NCBI GenBank assembly: GCA_028279475.1
Contig: JANQNR010000012.1
Coordinates: 1 to 64,000 of the forward strand
DNA length: 64,000 nt
DNA from: Rickettsiales bacterium
Lineage (GTDB): Bacteria > Pseudomonadota > Alphaproteobacteria > Rickettsiales > UBA998
Reading direction: 5' to 3'
Below the pieces are notes generated by a model that was not told the origin of the DNA, searched no databases, and saw only the letters and a program-made list of their open reading frames with translations. This document shows positions 1 to 9,074 of the stretch, piece after piece (within the stretch, counting starts at the first letter, position 1; each line of letters starts with the position of its first letter). The position numbers and the translations under genes were made by a program.

Positions 1-96
1 ATTTAAAGGAAAAGGTCGAGTATATCCTTTAAAATATAGCACTTCCTTGTCATAAGCTCTCCCTAAAGTAGGGAATTCTTATGACAAAGTGCTATA
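1..96. repeat. Double-hairpin repeat family A, copy 1 (left hairpin cut by window edge)
   Basis: The right hairpin is complete: TATAGCACTT (35-44) pairs with AAGTGCTATA (87-96), GTCATAAG (49-56) with CTTATGAC (78-85), and CCCTA with TAGGG around an AAG loop (61-73). Upstream, GGT (14-16), CGAGTATAT and the linker CCTTTAAA match the right arm and linker of the copies at 35728 and 39109. The left arm of hairpin one would lie before base 1. Confidence 0.8.
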
Positions 97-145
97 CGTA
101 CTTATCAGAACTGGATAAAAAAAAAATCCCGAAAACGATGGAGGC

Positions 146-385
146 CTAGGCCTGCAAGTCGCTATCGGGAGTATCGTATTGTTGCAGCTCAAACCGCGCA
201 CCGGGTGGCAACACGCCCTTGATCTCCTCTTCGGTTGGAAGAGATGCGCCAGTGAGAGTAACAATGATATCCCGCGGGGTAGGATATTCATAGCTAATCG
301 CGCATCGCTGCCCGAAAGCGGCCTGAAAATCAGCCTGATCCGCCCCATAAGGAGCAGAATACCTGAATTTGCAGTTTAGCATCAT
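146..385 (-). CDS. Hypothetical 79-residue protein
   Basis: I do not recognise a family. The protein is compact, mixed in composition and has no signal peptide or membrane segment. Starts at 385 or 382 are both possible; an AAGGGG-like ribosome-binding site lies just upstream. Codon use resembles the neighbouring Band-7 gene, which points the same way about 100 bp upstream. A real small cytoplasmic protein is likely, of unknown function. Confidence 0.55.
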   Translation of the reverse strand: MMLNCKFRYSAPYGADQADFQAAFGQRCAISYEYPTPRDIIVTLTGASLPTEEEIKGVLPPGARFELQQYDTPDSDLQA

Positions 386-486
386 CTAAGCCCCTTATAT
401 CTAAGAAGCGATAACAATGCACTAACAATAGTGGTTTACTTGTGAAAACGCAAGCAGATTCCCAATTATCAGTTCCCGATTCTACC

Positions 487-1449
487 TTACCCCTGCCCCC
501 ACGGTGCCGGGATGGATGAGCCACCACTCGCTGCCTTGCCTTGACGGATCGTGTCGAACACACCCAGCGCCTGTGCGACCATGGATCCGGCATCCCCGGC
601 ATTGGCCGGCAGCAGCACGGTTGTACCCTCCTGCGCCAGATTGGCGAACGCGCCAACATATTGTTCGGCGACTTTCAACTCCACCGCTTCCTTTCCACCA
701 TTCGACTTGATGGCCTGTGCGACCATCGCAATCCCTTGCGCTGTCGCTTCCGCCACCGCCAGAATCGCTGATGCTTCCCCCTGTGCTCGGTTGATCTGGT
801 CAACCTTCGCCGCCTCGGACGCCAGCTCGACTTCGCGCTTCTCCGCTTCGGCAATGTTGATCTTGGATTGCTGCTCCCCTTCAGACTCCAGAATCTCGGC
901 ACGCTTCTTCCGCTCGGCCGCCACCTGCAATTCCATCGCCTTCAATACACTGCCCGGTGGGTTGATGTTCTTGATCTCATAGCGCATGCACTGCACACCC
1001 CAGGTCTGCGCCGCATCATTGATTGCATGCACGATATTGGTATTGAGCTTCTCGCGCTCCTCGAACGACTCATCCAATGTCAGCTTTCCAATCTCCGAGC
1101 GCATCGTCGTTTGCGCCAGTTGCGTCACTGCATAGACCGGGTCAGACACCCCGTAGGACGCCTGAATCGGGTCGATGATCCGAATATAAATCACCCCATC
1201 CAGAATCAATGACACGTTATCGCGCGTAATGGCGGTCTGCTCCATCACGTCATGCGCATATTCCTTCAGCGAATGGCGATAGGAAACGCGCTCAATGAAC
1301 GGGATCAGGAATTGCAGCCCTGGCTCCAGCTTGCGGTCAAATTTCCCGAGCTTTTCGACCACCCAGGCCTGTTGTTGCGGCACAATTTTAATGCCTTTAT
1401 AGACGAACAGCACGACGATAAAGGCAAAGGCAAGAAACACGGGACTCAT
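487..1449 (-). CDS. SPFH/Band-7 membrane protein (stomatin/paraslipin, QmcA-like)
   Basis: A 320-residue prohibitin/stomatin-family protein. An N-terminal membrane anchor (about residues 4-20) is followed by the SPFH domain, which begins at VVEKLGKFDRKLEPG. The C-terminal half is an alanine/glutamate-rich coiled coil (AERKKRAEILESEGEQQ). Such proteins oligomerise at the membrane and act as scaffolds for proteases and quality control. I chose ATG 1449 over the longer frame because AGGAG precedes it. The partner NfeD gene lies immediately upstream on the same strand, the classical operon pair. Confidence 0.92.
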   Translation of the reverse strand: MSPVFLAFAFIVVLFVYKGIKIVPQQQAWVVEKLGKFDRKLEPGLQFLIPFIERVSYRHSLKEYAHDVMEQTAITRDNVSLILDGVIYIRIIDPIQASYGVSDPVYAVTQLAQTTMRSEIGKLTLDESFEEREKLNTNIVHAINDAAQTWGVQCMRYEIKNINPPGSVLKAMELQVAAERKKRAEILESEGEQQSKINIAEAEKREVELASEAAKVDQINRAQGEASAILAVAEATAQGIAMVAQAIKSNGGKEAVELKVAEQYVGAFANLAQEGTTVLLPANAGDAGSMVAQALGVFDTIRQGKAASGGSSIPAPWGQG

Positions 1450-1465
1450 AATAGCTACTCCTGAT

Positions 1466-1984
1466 TTATATGGTAATATCCGGCAGATCATTCTCCGGTG
1501 GTGGGGCCGGTGCGGTAACGATTAACTGATTGCCCCGCACGGCAGCGATAGTCACCGTATCCCCTTCCACAAACGCCTCCTTGGCAGAATCAGCGGCCAC
1601 CTGCGCATTCATCAACGTACCCGACCAATAGACTTTACCAGGCTTGCCCAGCATTAATCCACCGGCAGCGACCCGCGCCGTATCACCCACCATATTCTCA
1701 AACTTGTCCTTGGACGACGGATCGGTACGCCAACGCTTTAACGGGCGGTATAACACCGCAGCAAACAGCACGGTCAACCCGAACCAGACCGCCAGTTGCA
1801 ACGTATAATCCTGCGTCTGCAATACCTCGAACTCCAGCAAGACACCCAGCAGGAATGCGGCAATGCCGGCGAACATTAATCCGATGCCGGACATCCCCAT
1901 CGCTTCCAACGCCAATAACGCGGCAGCAGCGATCAGCCACAAATAGCGCGGTTCCATGAGGGTGCCATCATTCAACCATTCCAT
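1466..1984 (-). CDS. NfeD-family membrane protein
   Basis: A 172-residue protein with three or so hydrophobic helices in the first 80 residues, then a soluble C-terminal domain matching the NfeD OB fold (GDTARVAAGGLMLGKPGKVYW, later VTIAAVRGNQLIV). NfeD proteins pair with SPFH proteins, and the Band-7 gene lies 16 bp downstream, so the two are probably co-transcribed. The start could be 1984 or the internal ATG at 1957; neither has a clear ribosome-binding site. This is the short form without the ClpP-like protease domain. Confidence 0.88.
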   Translation of the reverse strand: MEWLNDGTLMEPRYLWLIAAAALLALEAMGMSGIGLMFAGIAAFLLGVLLEFEVLQTQDYTLQLAVWFGLTVLFAAVLYRPLKRWRTDPSSKDKFENMVGDTARVAAGGLMLGKPGKVYWSGTLMNAQVAADSAKEAFVEGDTVTIAAVRGNQLIVTAPAPPPENDLPDITI

Positions 1985-2056
1985 AGTGAAACGATTATCA
2001 TGTGATGGCGTACAAGGTCTAGTGACTTTTTTGGGAATCTCTTATATGTTTCTCCG

Positions 2057-2371
2057 ATGTCTACTCCCAATGACATCGCCCGTAAAATCGCCGCCATCCG
2101 CAAGCGCCGCGAACAGCCTGTCACACGCCGGCGCACCTCGCAATATGGTATGATTGTTCGCTTCGCCACAGAACTGACGGCTGCCGTCGGCGTGGGACTG
2201 GCCATGGGCTATTATCTTGATCAATGGCTTGGCACGTCACCACTATTCCTGTTGCTATGCATGCTGTTTGGTACCGCTGCCGGGTTTGTGACCATTAAGC
2301 GTGTCAATGATGCCTATGTCCAGGAGATGCAAAAAAGCTCGGATGAAGCACAGGAAACGCTGGACAAATAG
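2057..2371 (+). CDS. atpI: AtpI/AtpZ-type F0F1 ATP synthase assembly protein
   Basis: A 104-residue protein with two predicted membrane helices (about residues 42-60 and 66-86) and a basic N-terminus. It is the first gene of the F0 operon, 52 bp before atpB, the usual place of the alphaproteobacterial AtpI/AtpZ protein thought to help c-ring assembly. Sequence conservation of the family is low, so the call rests on size, topology (GxxxGYYLDQWLG-like motif) and position. Confidence 0.85.
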   Translation: MSTPNDIARKIAAIRKRREQPVTRRRTSQYGMIVRFATELTAAVGVGLAMGYYLDQWLGTSPLFLLLCMLFGTAAGFVTIKRVNDAYVQEMQKSSDEAQETLDK

Positions 2372-2422
2372 GTTCAGGTTGCGTACACAGGCGGAAATTT
2401 AACCTATCATAACGACAACGCT

Positions 2423-3157
2423 ATGGCAGAAGGCTCTTCCCCGCTCGATCAGTTTACGATCAAAACGATCGTGCAATTGCCCCAACTGGGCGGATACAAT
2501 ATCGATTTCACCAATACCGCTTTCTGGATGGTGATGGCCGTCATCTGCGCTTATGGCCTGCTGATTATCGGTATGCGCGGCAGAGCGCTGGTACCGGGTC
2601 GCCTGCAATCGCTTGTGGAAATGACCTATGAATTTGTATCCGGCACCTTGCGTGAAAATGCCGGTGAATCGGCACGCCCATACTTTCCGTTTATCTTCAC
2701 GCTCTTTATGTTTATTCTGATGTGTAACCTGCTAGGTATGGTGCCGTATTCCTTTACACCAACCAGCCACATCATCGTTACCTTTGCCCTGGCACTCATC
2801 GTCTTTATTGGCGTGACCTTGATTGCCTTCATCAAACACGGCACGAAATTTCTGATGTTCTTCCTGCCTGACGGTACGCCGTGGTGGATGGCACCGATTA
2901 TGTACGTCATTGAACTATTCGCTTATCTGTCTCGCCCGGTCAGCCTCTCTATCCGACTGGCCGCCAATATGATGGCTGGACACATTATTCTGAAAGTCAC
3001 GGCAGGCTTTGTGATAGCGCTGGGCATCGCCGGTATCGTTCCCTTTACATTTCTTGTGCTTTTGACTGGATTTGAAATCGGAATTGCGATATTACACGCC
3101 TACATTTTCACCGTGCTGTCCTGCGTGTACCTAAATGACGCGCTGCATCTGCACTAA
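2423..3157 (+). CDS. atpB: ATP synthase F0 subunit a
   Basis: A 244-residue polytopic membrane protein forming the proton half-channels of F0. The hallmark helix SLSIRLAANMMAGHI, with the essential arginine, is present near residue 180, and the last helix HAYIFTVLSCVYLNDALH is typical. Length is normal for alphaproteobacteria. The gene lies between atpI and atpE on the same strand and is clearly part of one operon. Confidence 0.97.
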   Translation: MAEGSSPLDQFTIKTIVQLPQLGGYNIDFTNTAFWMVMAVICAYGLLIIGMRGRALVPGRLQSLVEMTYEFVSGTLRENAGESARPYFPFIFTLFMFILMCNLLGMVPYSFTPTSHIIVTFALALIVFIGVTLIAFIKHGTKFLMFFLPDGTPWWMAPIMYVIELFAYLSRPVSLSIRLAANMMAGHIILKVTAGFVIALGIAGIVPFTFLVLLTGFEIGIAILHAYIFTVLSCVYLNDALHLH

Positions 3158-3167
3158 ATCTTTGTAA

Positions 3168-3410
<243 letters not shown>

Positions 3411-3431
3411 GACGTCAACGCTGATTCGTCC

Positions 3432-4037
3432 ATGCCAGAAACGCAGCACAGCACTGATGAAGCAATCCGCACCATCGACTCCCTACTCAATGGGGGGTCG
3501 GCGGTAGGAGTCGAGCAGGCAGCGATAGAGCTGCCAGCCACGGCGCAAGAAAACTCCGCATCAATGCCACAGCTGGATTTCTCCACCTATTCTTCACAGG
3601 TTTTCTGGCTGCTCGCCACGTTCCTGCTGCTCTATCTGTTAATCTCACGCAGCGCACTGCCTCGCATCCATGAGATTGTGGAAAAGCGCCGCCATCGGAT
3701 TGAGAGTGATCTGGATCGTGCAGAGCGTCTTTCCGAAGAAGCAACGCAGGCACAAGCTGCATATGAGCAGATGCAACGTCAAGCGCAGGAAAATGCTACA
3801 GCGCTGATTGACGAAGCGTCGACAGAGATTGCCGAGCGACAGGAATCGGAGTTTTCTGCCGTGGACGCCGACATTATCGCCATGCTGGGTGCCTCTGATA
3901 AAGATATTGCCGATCGACGTCAGGCGCTGACAAAAGAACTGACGCCCATGGCTTGCGAGCTGGCGGAAAGTGTTATCCGATCTCTGACCGGAAAGGCACC
4001 GAAAACCGCTGACATTGATGCGGCGATCAAGAGTTAA
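3432..4037 (+). CDS. atpF': ATP synthase F0 subunit b'
   Basis: A 201-residue peripheral-stalk subunit. A hydrophilic N-terminal extension of about 55 residues precedes one membrane helix (VFWLLATFLLLYLLI), followed by a long charged coiled coil. The divergent duplicate b' next to b is typical of alphaproteobacteria and phototrophs. The N-terminal extension is longer than I would expect. The start is taken at ATG 3432, 21 bp after atpE; a later start at an internal methionine near residue 45 is possible. Confidence 0.9.
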   Translation: MPETQHSTDEAIRTIDSLLNGGSAVGVEQAAIELPATAQENSASMPQLDFSTYSSQVFWLLATFLLLYLLISRSALPRIHEIVEKRRHRIESDLDRAERLSEEATQAQAAYEQMQRQAQENATALIDEASTEIAERQESEFSAVDADIIAMLGASDKDIADRRQALTKELTPMACELAESVIRSLTGKAPKTADIDAAIKS

Positions 4038-4109
4038 CCCTGAATTTATCCGGTTTTCTGACCTATGATTCAGTTGTCAACACGATAGTAATCCGTTACG
4101 ATAAAACCT

Positions 4110-4589
4110 ATGATTAACGAGTCCATAATTGTTGCCGCCGCATTTTTTGCGTTTCTTGCCCTGACCTACCGCCCCATCGGGCGCTTGCTCGGAAAGGTGC
4201 TGGATGCGCGTGCCGTGCGTATTGAATCGGAACTTTCCGAAGCAATTCGCCTGCGTGAAGAAGCACAGGTGATGCTCAGCGACTATGAGAAGAAATACCG
4301 CGAAATTGAAGCGGAGTCGGAAACCATCCTTCAACATGCCCGTGAAACGGCGGAACAAATGCGCAAGGATGCGGAAGTAGCACTCAAGCGCGCCGTCGAA
4401 GCCCGTTTGGCCGCCGCACACCAAAAAATTGCCCGTGCAGAAGAAATGGCCGTGCAAGGTGTCCAGCGTCAGGTAGTGGATGTTGCCCTCAGTGCCGCCA
4501 AACAGGTCATCTCCGAAAAAATGCAGAATGACGCCGATGACAGCCTGATCAAGCTGGCCATGAAAGACGTCGATCGCATTGTGCATTAG
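4110..4589 (+). CDS. atpF: ATP synthase F0 subunit b
   Basis: A 159-residue peripheral-stalk subunit with one short N-terminal membrane helix (IIVAAAFFAFLALTY), then RPIGRLLGKVLDARA and a long amphipathic coiled coil. It is the last gene of the F0 cluster. The F1 genes (atpHAGDC) are not nearby, which fits the split F0/F1 arrangement of alphaproteobacteria. Confidence 0.94.
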   Translation: MINESIIVAAAFFAFLALTYRPIGRLLGKVLDARAVRIESELSEAIRLREEAQVMLSDYEKKYREIEAESETILQHARETAEQMRKDAEVALKRAVEARLAAAHQKIARAEEMAVQGVQRQVVDVALSAAKQVISEKMQNDADDSLIKLAMKDVDRIVH

Positions 4590-4623
4590 CGCAAAAAAAA
4601 TCCTGCCAAACTAGAAAAGCTGA

Positions 4624-4869
4624 TTAAAACCTCTCCGTTCTGTCAGGATCTAGAGCTAGCACTTCTTTAAATTCGGAGAATGGCCGGTTTAGCATATGTT
4701 TATTATACCAAATCGACGTTCTCCAGAACTTTATCCTGCCTTTGCTGTAAGAAGAGATTTGTAGCCTCTGCCCAACTTGAAGCAAATAGACTCCAAACAA
4801 AGCATTGGCTGTAAATACAGCTGCAAGACAGTATTCGCCTTCGAAAGGGTTTTCTATTGTTAGCTTCAT
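4624..4869 (-). CDS. Hypothetical 81-residue protein
   Basis: I recognise no family. The protein is soluble-looking with mixed charge and aromatic content (SYSKGRIKFWRTSIWYNKHM). It is convergent with atpF, 34 bp away. No clear ribosome-binding site precedes ATG 4869, and base composition is lower in G+C than the neighbouring operon. Probably a genuine accessory gene, but the evidence is only the open frame. Confidence 0.4.
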   Translation of the reverse strand: MKLTIENPFEGEYCLAAVFTANALFGVYLLQVGQRLQISSYSKGRIKFWRTSIWYNKHMLNRPFSEFKEVLALDPDRTERF

Positions 4870-4980
4870 AGCTCAAATTAACAAGGTATGGGAGATATTT
4901 ACTTTATTCTTACACTTATTTCAAGGTCATTCTCTTCCCCTAATTTTTATAGGGGGAATTCTGCATCGCTCATAATGTTC

Positions 4981-5018
4981 GTCATTCCGGACAAGCCGTA
5001 GGCACGATCCGGAATGAC
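4981..5018. repeat. Short palindromic repeat (family C, GTCATTCCGG type)
   Basis: GTCATTCCGGA (4981-4991) is the exact inverse complement of TCCGGAATGAC (5008-5018), separated by 16 bases. The same unit recurs many times in the window. It lies just beyond the tatD stop codon. A second small hairpin (TTCCCCTA...TAGGGGGAA) lies at about 4935-4960. Confidence 0.85.
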
Positions 5019-5032
5019 GTACAAGAATCCCT

Positions 5033-5815
5033 TCAACTAACTGCCCGATCAAACAGCCGGTAAAAATTCTCCGTGGTGACAGCAGCGCAGTGCTCAACCG
5101 TCTCCCCTTTCAACTCGGCGACTTTCTCGCAGACGTGTCGAGTAAAGGCCGGTTCATTGCGCTTACCACGATGCGGTACCGGCGCCAGATACGGGGCATC
5201 GGTTTCCACCAACAATCGCTCTAGCGGCGTGGTGCGCACGACCTCCTGCAAGTCTTTTGCATTCTTAAACGTCACAATCCCGGAAATAGAGAGATACCCA
5301 TCCATCTCTAACACCGCATCGGCCAACGCCTGTGTCGAAGTAAAACAATGAATCAGCACCTTAAACGCACCCGCCTGCATCTCCTCGCGCAAGATGGCCA
5401 GCGTGTCCTCCTCCGCGTCACGCGTATGCACAATCACCGGTAACCCGGTCTGCCGCGCTGCTTCAATATGACGGCGAAAGCTTTCCTGCTGAATGTCACG
5501 CTCGGAATGCTCGTAATAATAATCCAGCCCCGTTTCCCCCAGCCCAATCACCTTAGGCAACCGCGCCTTCTCGACCAATGTCTCCACCTCAACCAGTGGC
5601 TCTTTTCCTGCCTCATGCGGATGCACGCCGACGGAGCAATAAAGATTGTCCTGAGACTGTGCAATCGCGTGTACCTCATCAAATTCCGACATCTTGGTGC
5701 AGATGGTCTGCATCACTCCAACCCCGGCACCATGCGCACGCGCCAGCACGTCTGGCAAATCCTCCTGAAAATCGGGGAAGTTCAAATGGCAATGTGAATC
5801 TACAAGGGCAACCAT
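5033..5815 (-). CDS. tatD: TatD-family metal-dependent hydrolase (DNase)
   Basis: A 260-residue TIM-barrel amidohydrolase. The N-terminal metal-binding motif DSHCHLNFPD, the mid-protein GETGLDYYY and HTRDAEEDT, and the C-terminal ETDAPYLAPVPHRGKRNEP are all hallmarks of TatD. The family has metal-dependent deoxyribonuclease activity. ATG 5815 overlaps the ispG stop (TGATG), indicating translational coupling; the upstream TTG at 5818 is less likely. Confidence 0.95.
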   Translation of the reverse strand: MVALVDSHCHLNFPDFQEDLPDVLARAHGAGVGVMQTICTKMSEFDEVHAIAQSQDNLYCSVGVHPHEAGKEPLVEVETLVEKARLPKVIGLGETGLDYYYEHSERDIQQESFRRHIEAARQTGLPVIVHTRDAEEDTLAILREEMQAGAFKVLIHCFTSTQALADAVLEMDGYLSISGIVTFKNAKDLQEVVRTTPLERLLVETDAPYLAPVPHRGKRNEPAFTRHVCEKVAELKGETVEHCAAVTTENFYRLFDRAVS

Positions 5816-7047
5816 CAACTGGCTTCCTGTCGTTCCCTGCGCGGATAGCGCCGCTCTACATACGCTTCCACCCGCTCCATGAACGCCTGCGCAATGTGAT
5901 CACCGCGCAATGTGACCGTCTTCTCACCATCCTCAAACACCGGCGCGACCGGCTGTTCTCCGGTGCCAGGCAGGGAAATACCGATATTGGCATGGCGGGA
6001 TTCACCAGGCCCATTCACAATGCATCCCATCACCGCCACGTTCATCGCCTCGACCCCATCATAAGTCTTACGCCACTCGGGCATCTGCTCACGCAGCCAG
6101 GTCTGAATATCACTGGCAAGCTGCTGAAAATAGGTGCTGGTAGTGCGCCCACATCCGGGGCAGGCCGTCACCAGCGGCATAAAAGAGCGAATCCCCATCG
6201 TTTGCAGAATCTCCTGCGCCACCACCACTTCCTGGGTGCGTGGCTCGTCGGGACGTGGAGTCAGTGATACACGGATCGTATCGCCAATGCCTTCCTGCAA
6301 CAGCACCGCTAATGCCGCTGTCGAGGCAACGATTCCCTTGGAACCGATCCCGGCCTCCGTTAGCCCCAAATGTAACGGGTAATCACAACGCCGTGCCAGT
6401 TCCCGGTAGACGCGAATCAGCGGTTGTACCTCACTCACTTTACAAGACAGGAGAATCCGATCATGCGCCAACCCAATCGACTCGGCCATGGCTGCGCTCT
6501 CCAGCGCTGAGACAATCAGCGCCTCTTCACCCACCTCAGAAGCGGACTTTGGGTCATCGCTCGCTGCATTCTCATCCATCAGTCGTGCGAGCACCTGCTG
6601 ATCCAGACTGCCCCAGTTAACCCCGATACGCACCGGCTTATCATATTCGATTGCTTTCTCGATCATCTCGGCAAACTGCTTGTCATGTTTCTGACCAAAC
6701 CCGACATTACCGGGATTAATACGGTACTTCGCCAGCGCCTCAGCCATTGCCGGGTAAGCTGCCAGCAAGCGATGCCCGTTATAATGAAAATCCCCAACGA
6801 TCGGCACCTCTATCCCCAACGCCAATAGCCGGTCACGTATGTGTGGTACTGCCTCCGCCGATGCCTCATTATTGACCGTAATCCGCACCACTTCCGACCC
6901 GGCCTGATGCAATTCCCGAATCTGACGGGTGGTACCCTCAATATCCGCCGTATCGGTATTGGTCATGGACTGCACCACCACCGGTGCCTGCCCGCCAACC
7001 CACACCCGTCCAACCTGTACCGGCGTCGTTTGTCGCCTTGGCATCAT
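5815..7047 (-). CDS. ispG: 4-hydroxy-3-methylbut-2-enyl diphosphate synthase (flavodoxin)
   Basis: A 410-residue iron-sulfur enzyme of the MEP isoprenoid pathway, converting MEcPP to HMBPP. Family motifs include [13 protein letters not shown] near the N-terminus and the 4Fe-4S cysteines in [10 protein letters not shown] and [11 protein letters not shown]. The frame extends 25 codons further upstream, but ATG 7047 overlaps the stop of the RodZ-like gene (ATGA) and begins [13 protein letters not shown], as expected, so that start is used. It sits in a tight run RodZ-like, ispG, tatD. Confidence 0.96.
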   Translation of the reverse strand: MMPRRQTTPVQVGRVWVGGQAPVVVQSMTNTDTADIEGTTRQIRELHQAGSEVVRITVNNEASAEAVPHIRDRLLALGIEVPIVGDFHYNGHRLLAAYPAMAEALAKYRINPGNVGFGQKHDKQFAEMIEKAIEYDKPVRIGVNWGSLDQQVLARLMDENAASDDPKSASEVGEEALIVSALESAAMAESIGLAHDRILLSCKVSEVQPLIRVYRELARRCDYPLHLGLTEAGIGSKGIVASTAALAVLLQEGIGDTIRVSLTPRPDEPRTQEVVVAQEILQTMGIRSFMPLVTACPGCGRTTSTYFQQLASDIQTWLREQMPEWRKTYDGVEAMNVAVMGCIVNGPGESRHANIGISLPGTGEQPVAPVFEDGEKTVTLRGDHIAQAFMERVEAYVERRYPRRERQEAS

Positions 7048-7685
7048 AGCGGCAGCGCTTCCTTCACATAGAGCAGACTTGGCAAAGGCTTTGCTTCCTG
7101 CAACCGTACCGACAGATAGCATGTCAAACTGTTATCCGGAGTCGACACATCAAGACAGGACGGCGCATGGAAGACCGACGCCTCACCGTATTCCAGGTAA
7201 TGCGTTAGATGCTCCGGCACCGGTTTGACGCTTCGCGTACTGTCCGATTCCGGCATGGTCGCAATCACGGCACCAATCCCGAAAGCAAACACGACTATAA
7301 TAATTCCAAACAAAAAGGGTTTTAAATTAATGGTGGCAGGACGCGGTGCCAGGACCGGCGTTTTAAGTGGCTCAGCCATCGGCGGCGGCGGTGAAAGACG
7401 CTCAACAATATCCTCACGCTTGAATCCCAGATATTCGGCATATTTCTTCAGATACCCACGACCATAAACTTCACCACCCGGCATGGCCGACCAGTCGCCA
7501 CTCTCCAGCGCTTCTACATGGGACACCGGCACCAAAATTGCTTTCGCCGCTTCCCGAAGATCAATCTCGTATGCCTCTCGGGCATCACGCAACATCCCGC
7601 CAATATCGCGCAGTACATCCTCCTGACGCGCCGCATCTTTCTGAAGTGCCGCCCCCAAAGCGCTATACTGGCTTATGCCGCGCAT
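7044..7685 (-). CDS. RodZ-like helix-turn-helix membrane protein
   Basis: A 213-residue protein with an N-terminal HTH_25/Xre-like domain (residues about 28-95: [33 protein letters not shown]), a proline-rich linker, one membrane helix (about residues 126-145) and a short periplasmic tail with two cysteines. This is the architecture of RodZ, the MreB-linked cell-shape protein, though the periplasmic domain is short. RodZ-like genes often precede ispG, as here, with a 4-base overlap. Its start overlaps the end of the upstream gene by 13 bases. Confidence 0.85.
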   Translation of the reverse strand: MRGISQYSALGAALQKDAARQEDVLRDIGGMLRDAREAYEIDLREAAKAILVPVSHVEALESGDWSAMPGGEVYGRGYLKKYAEYLGFKREDIVERLSPPPPMAEPLKTPVLAPRPATINLKPFLFGIIIVVFAFGIGAVIATMPESDSTRSVKPVPEHLTHYLEYGEASVFHAPSCLDVSTPDNSLTCYLSVRLQEAKPLPSLLYVKEALPL

Positions 7686-8704
7686 GACGCCTCACTCGTG
7701 ATAAACTCACAGGCCTGCATGAGTAACTCCTCGACAATCGCTTGCATTGGCTGAATCTCTGTTACCAGTCCGACGCTTTGCCCCGCCATGACTGACCCGC
7801 TTTCCACATCACCATCCACTACAGCACGGCGCAACGCCCCTGCCCAGAAATGTTCGATTTTGAGTTGCGCCTCTTTCTTATCCAGTTCACCGGCGCGATA
7901 CGAAGCAATGACCTCTAGCTGTGTACGCGTAAAATCATCGGTTGCTTTGTTGGCAATCGCACGCACTGGAATCACTGGAAAGTCCGGGTCAATCTGTACG
8001 GATGGCGTTGCACTACGCGCATCGCTTTTGATAAAAAGCTGCTTAAAGTTCTCATGCGCAATGGATTCTTCGGCACACACGAACCGGGTTCCCAACTGCA
8101 CTGCTGCCGCCCCCATTCGCAGGTACGAAACAATGCTCTCTCCGCGTCCGATCCCCCCGGCGACAAATATCGGCACCTCCGTAATCGTCGGCAGAATCTC
8201 CTGCGCCAGCACAGACGTCGCGACCGGACCAATATGACCGCCCGCTTCCATCCCTTCAATCACCAGCGCATCGGCACCCAATGTCACCAGCTTCTTGCCA
8301 ATACGCAAGGACGGTGCAAAGCAAATCACTTTGGCAAACGCCTTCACCATCTGGATTGTGGTTTTTTTGGGAATGCCTCCGGCCAGCACCACGTGCGACA
8401 CACTACACTCCCGGCAGACCTCGATCAACGCCTCCAGCTCCGGATGCATCAGGATCAGGTTGACGCCAAACGGCTTGTCCGTCAGCGCCTGCGTCGCAAG
8501 GATTTCTTCTTTCAACAAGGCAGGTGGCATCGAACCACAGGCAATCACCCCGAAGCCCCCGGCATTGGACAGTGCCGAGACTAGTCGCCGCTCCGACACC
8601 CAGGACATCGCACCACCCAGAATGGCGTACTCCGTTCCCAGCAGGTCACGCCCCCGCTGCCAGAGACGGTGCAATATTGGTAAGGATGGATGGTCAAATA
8701 GCAT
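7673..8704 (-). CDS. Nitronate monooxygenase / FabK-like enoyl reductase family flavoprotein
   Basis: A 343-residue FMN-binding TIM-barrel protein of the 2-nitropropane dioxygenase/FabK superfamily. Signature stretches are GGAMSWVSERRLVSALSNAG, LVIEGMEAGGHIG, the FMN phosphate loop VAGGIGRGESI and GAAAVQLGTRFV. Members either oxidise nitronates or act as an NADH-dependent enoyl-ACP reductase; sequence alone does not separate these. The gene is first in the run leading to ispG and tatD. Confidence 0.88.
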   Translation of the reverse strand: MLFDHPSLPILHRLWQRGRDLLGTEYAILGGAMSWVSERRLVSALSNAGGFGVIACGSMPPALLKEEILATQALTDKPFGVNLILMHPELEALIEVCRECSVSHVVLAGGIPKKTTIQMVKAFAKVICFAPSLRIGKKLVTLGADALVIEGMEAGGHIGPVATSVLAQEILPTITEVPIFVAGGIGRGESIVSYLRMGAAAVQLGTRFVCAEESIAHENFKQLFIKSDARSATPSVQIDPDFPVIPVRAIANKATDDFTRTQLEVIASYRAGELDKKEAQLKIEHFWAGALRRAVVDGDVESGSVMAGQSVGLVTEIQPMQAIVEELLMQACEFITSEASCAA

Positions 8705-8819
8705 AAACTAAACCCATGGATGAATTGCACCACAGACTAGCCGATTTATTTTTTATTGCAATGGGGAGAAACCGTCATACACGACATAAATGATCTATGC
8801 TTGATAAGAAAAAAGAAGT

Positions 8820-8844
8820 GCGGCAACCCACCATGGTTTGCCGC
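8820..8844 (-). terminator. Rho-independent terminator of the 37-codon gene
   Basis: Read on the minus strand, GCGGCAA...TTGCCGC forms a 7-bp stem (8844-8838 with 8826-8820), followed after CACTTC by TTTTTT (8814-8809). It lies 27 bases downstream of the small ORF at 8871-8984. Confidence 0.65.
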
Positions 8845-8870
8845 CCATCATGATCAAAAAAATTCAAGCA

Positions 8871-8984
8871 CTATCCCTTATAGTAATTAGGATAGTACTC
8901 AAACTGTGCTGGGAGCTCCTCTTTTTTCCCCTTTCTTATGCAAAAAAGGATCTCCTCCCAAACAGCAGCTATAAAATCACGCAC
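8871..8984 (-). CDS. Small 37-residue protein with its own promoter and terminator
   Basis: A GTG-initiated frame (8984) encodes 37 residues beginning MRDFIAAVWEEILFC and ending YYPNYYKG, with a basic/acidic centre. AAGGAGG (9000-8994) is a perfect Shine-Dalgarno 9 bases before the GTG. GCACAA (9004-8999) can pair with TTGTGC (8986-8981), placing the ribosome-binding site in a hairpin loop and the GTG in its stem. A minus-strand promoter and terminator flank it. No family is recognised. The combination of signals, not homology, is the evidence. Confidence 0.55.
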   Translation of the reverse strand: MRDFIAAVWEEILFCIRKGKKEELPAQFEYYPNYYKG

Positions 8985-9025
8985 AAAGCATCACCTCCTT
9001 GTGCATTATACAATGGTTTGATAAG

Positions 9026-9055
9026 TTTATACTATAGATGATGCACTACTTGCAA
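9026..9055 (-). promoter_or_regulatory. Promoter for the 37-codon gene
   Basis: On the minus strand TTGCAA (9055-9050) and TATAAA (9031-9026) are separated by 18 bases. This would give a leader of about 35 bases before GTG 8984. A second TATAAT at 9010-9005 is too close to the ribosome-binding site to be the -10 element. Confidence 0.45.
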
Positions 9056-9074
9056 CGCATTTATGCATTCGGGA

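Noticed and set aside
8838-9041. Plus-strand 67-residue ORF
   Set aside because: It overlaps the minus-strand 37-codon gene with full signals, lacks a ribosome-binding site and has no plausible composition.
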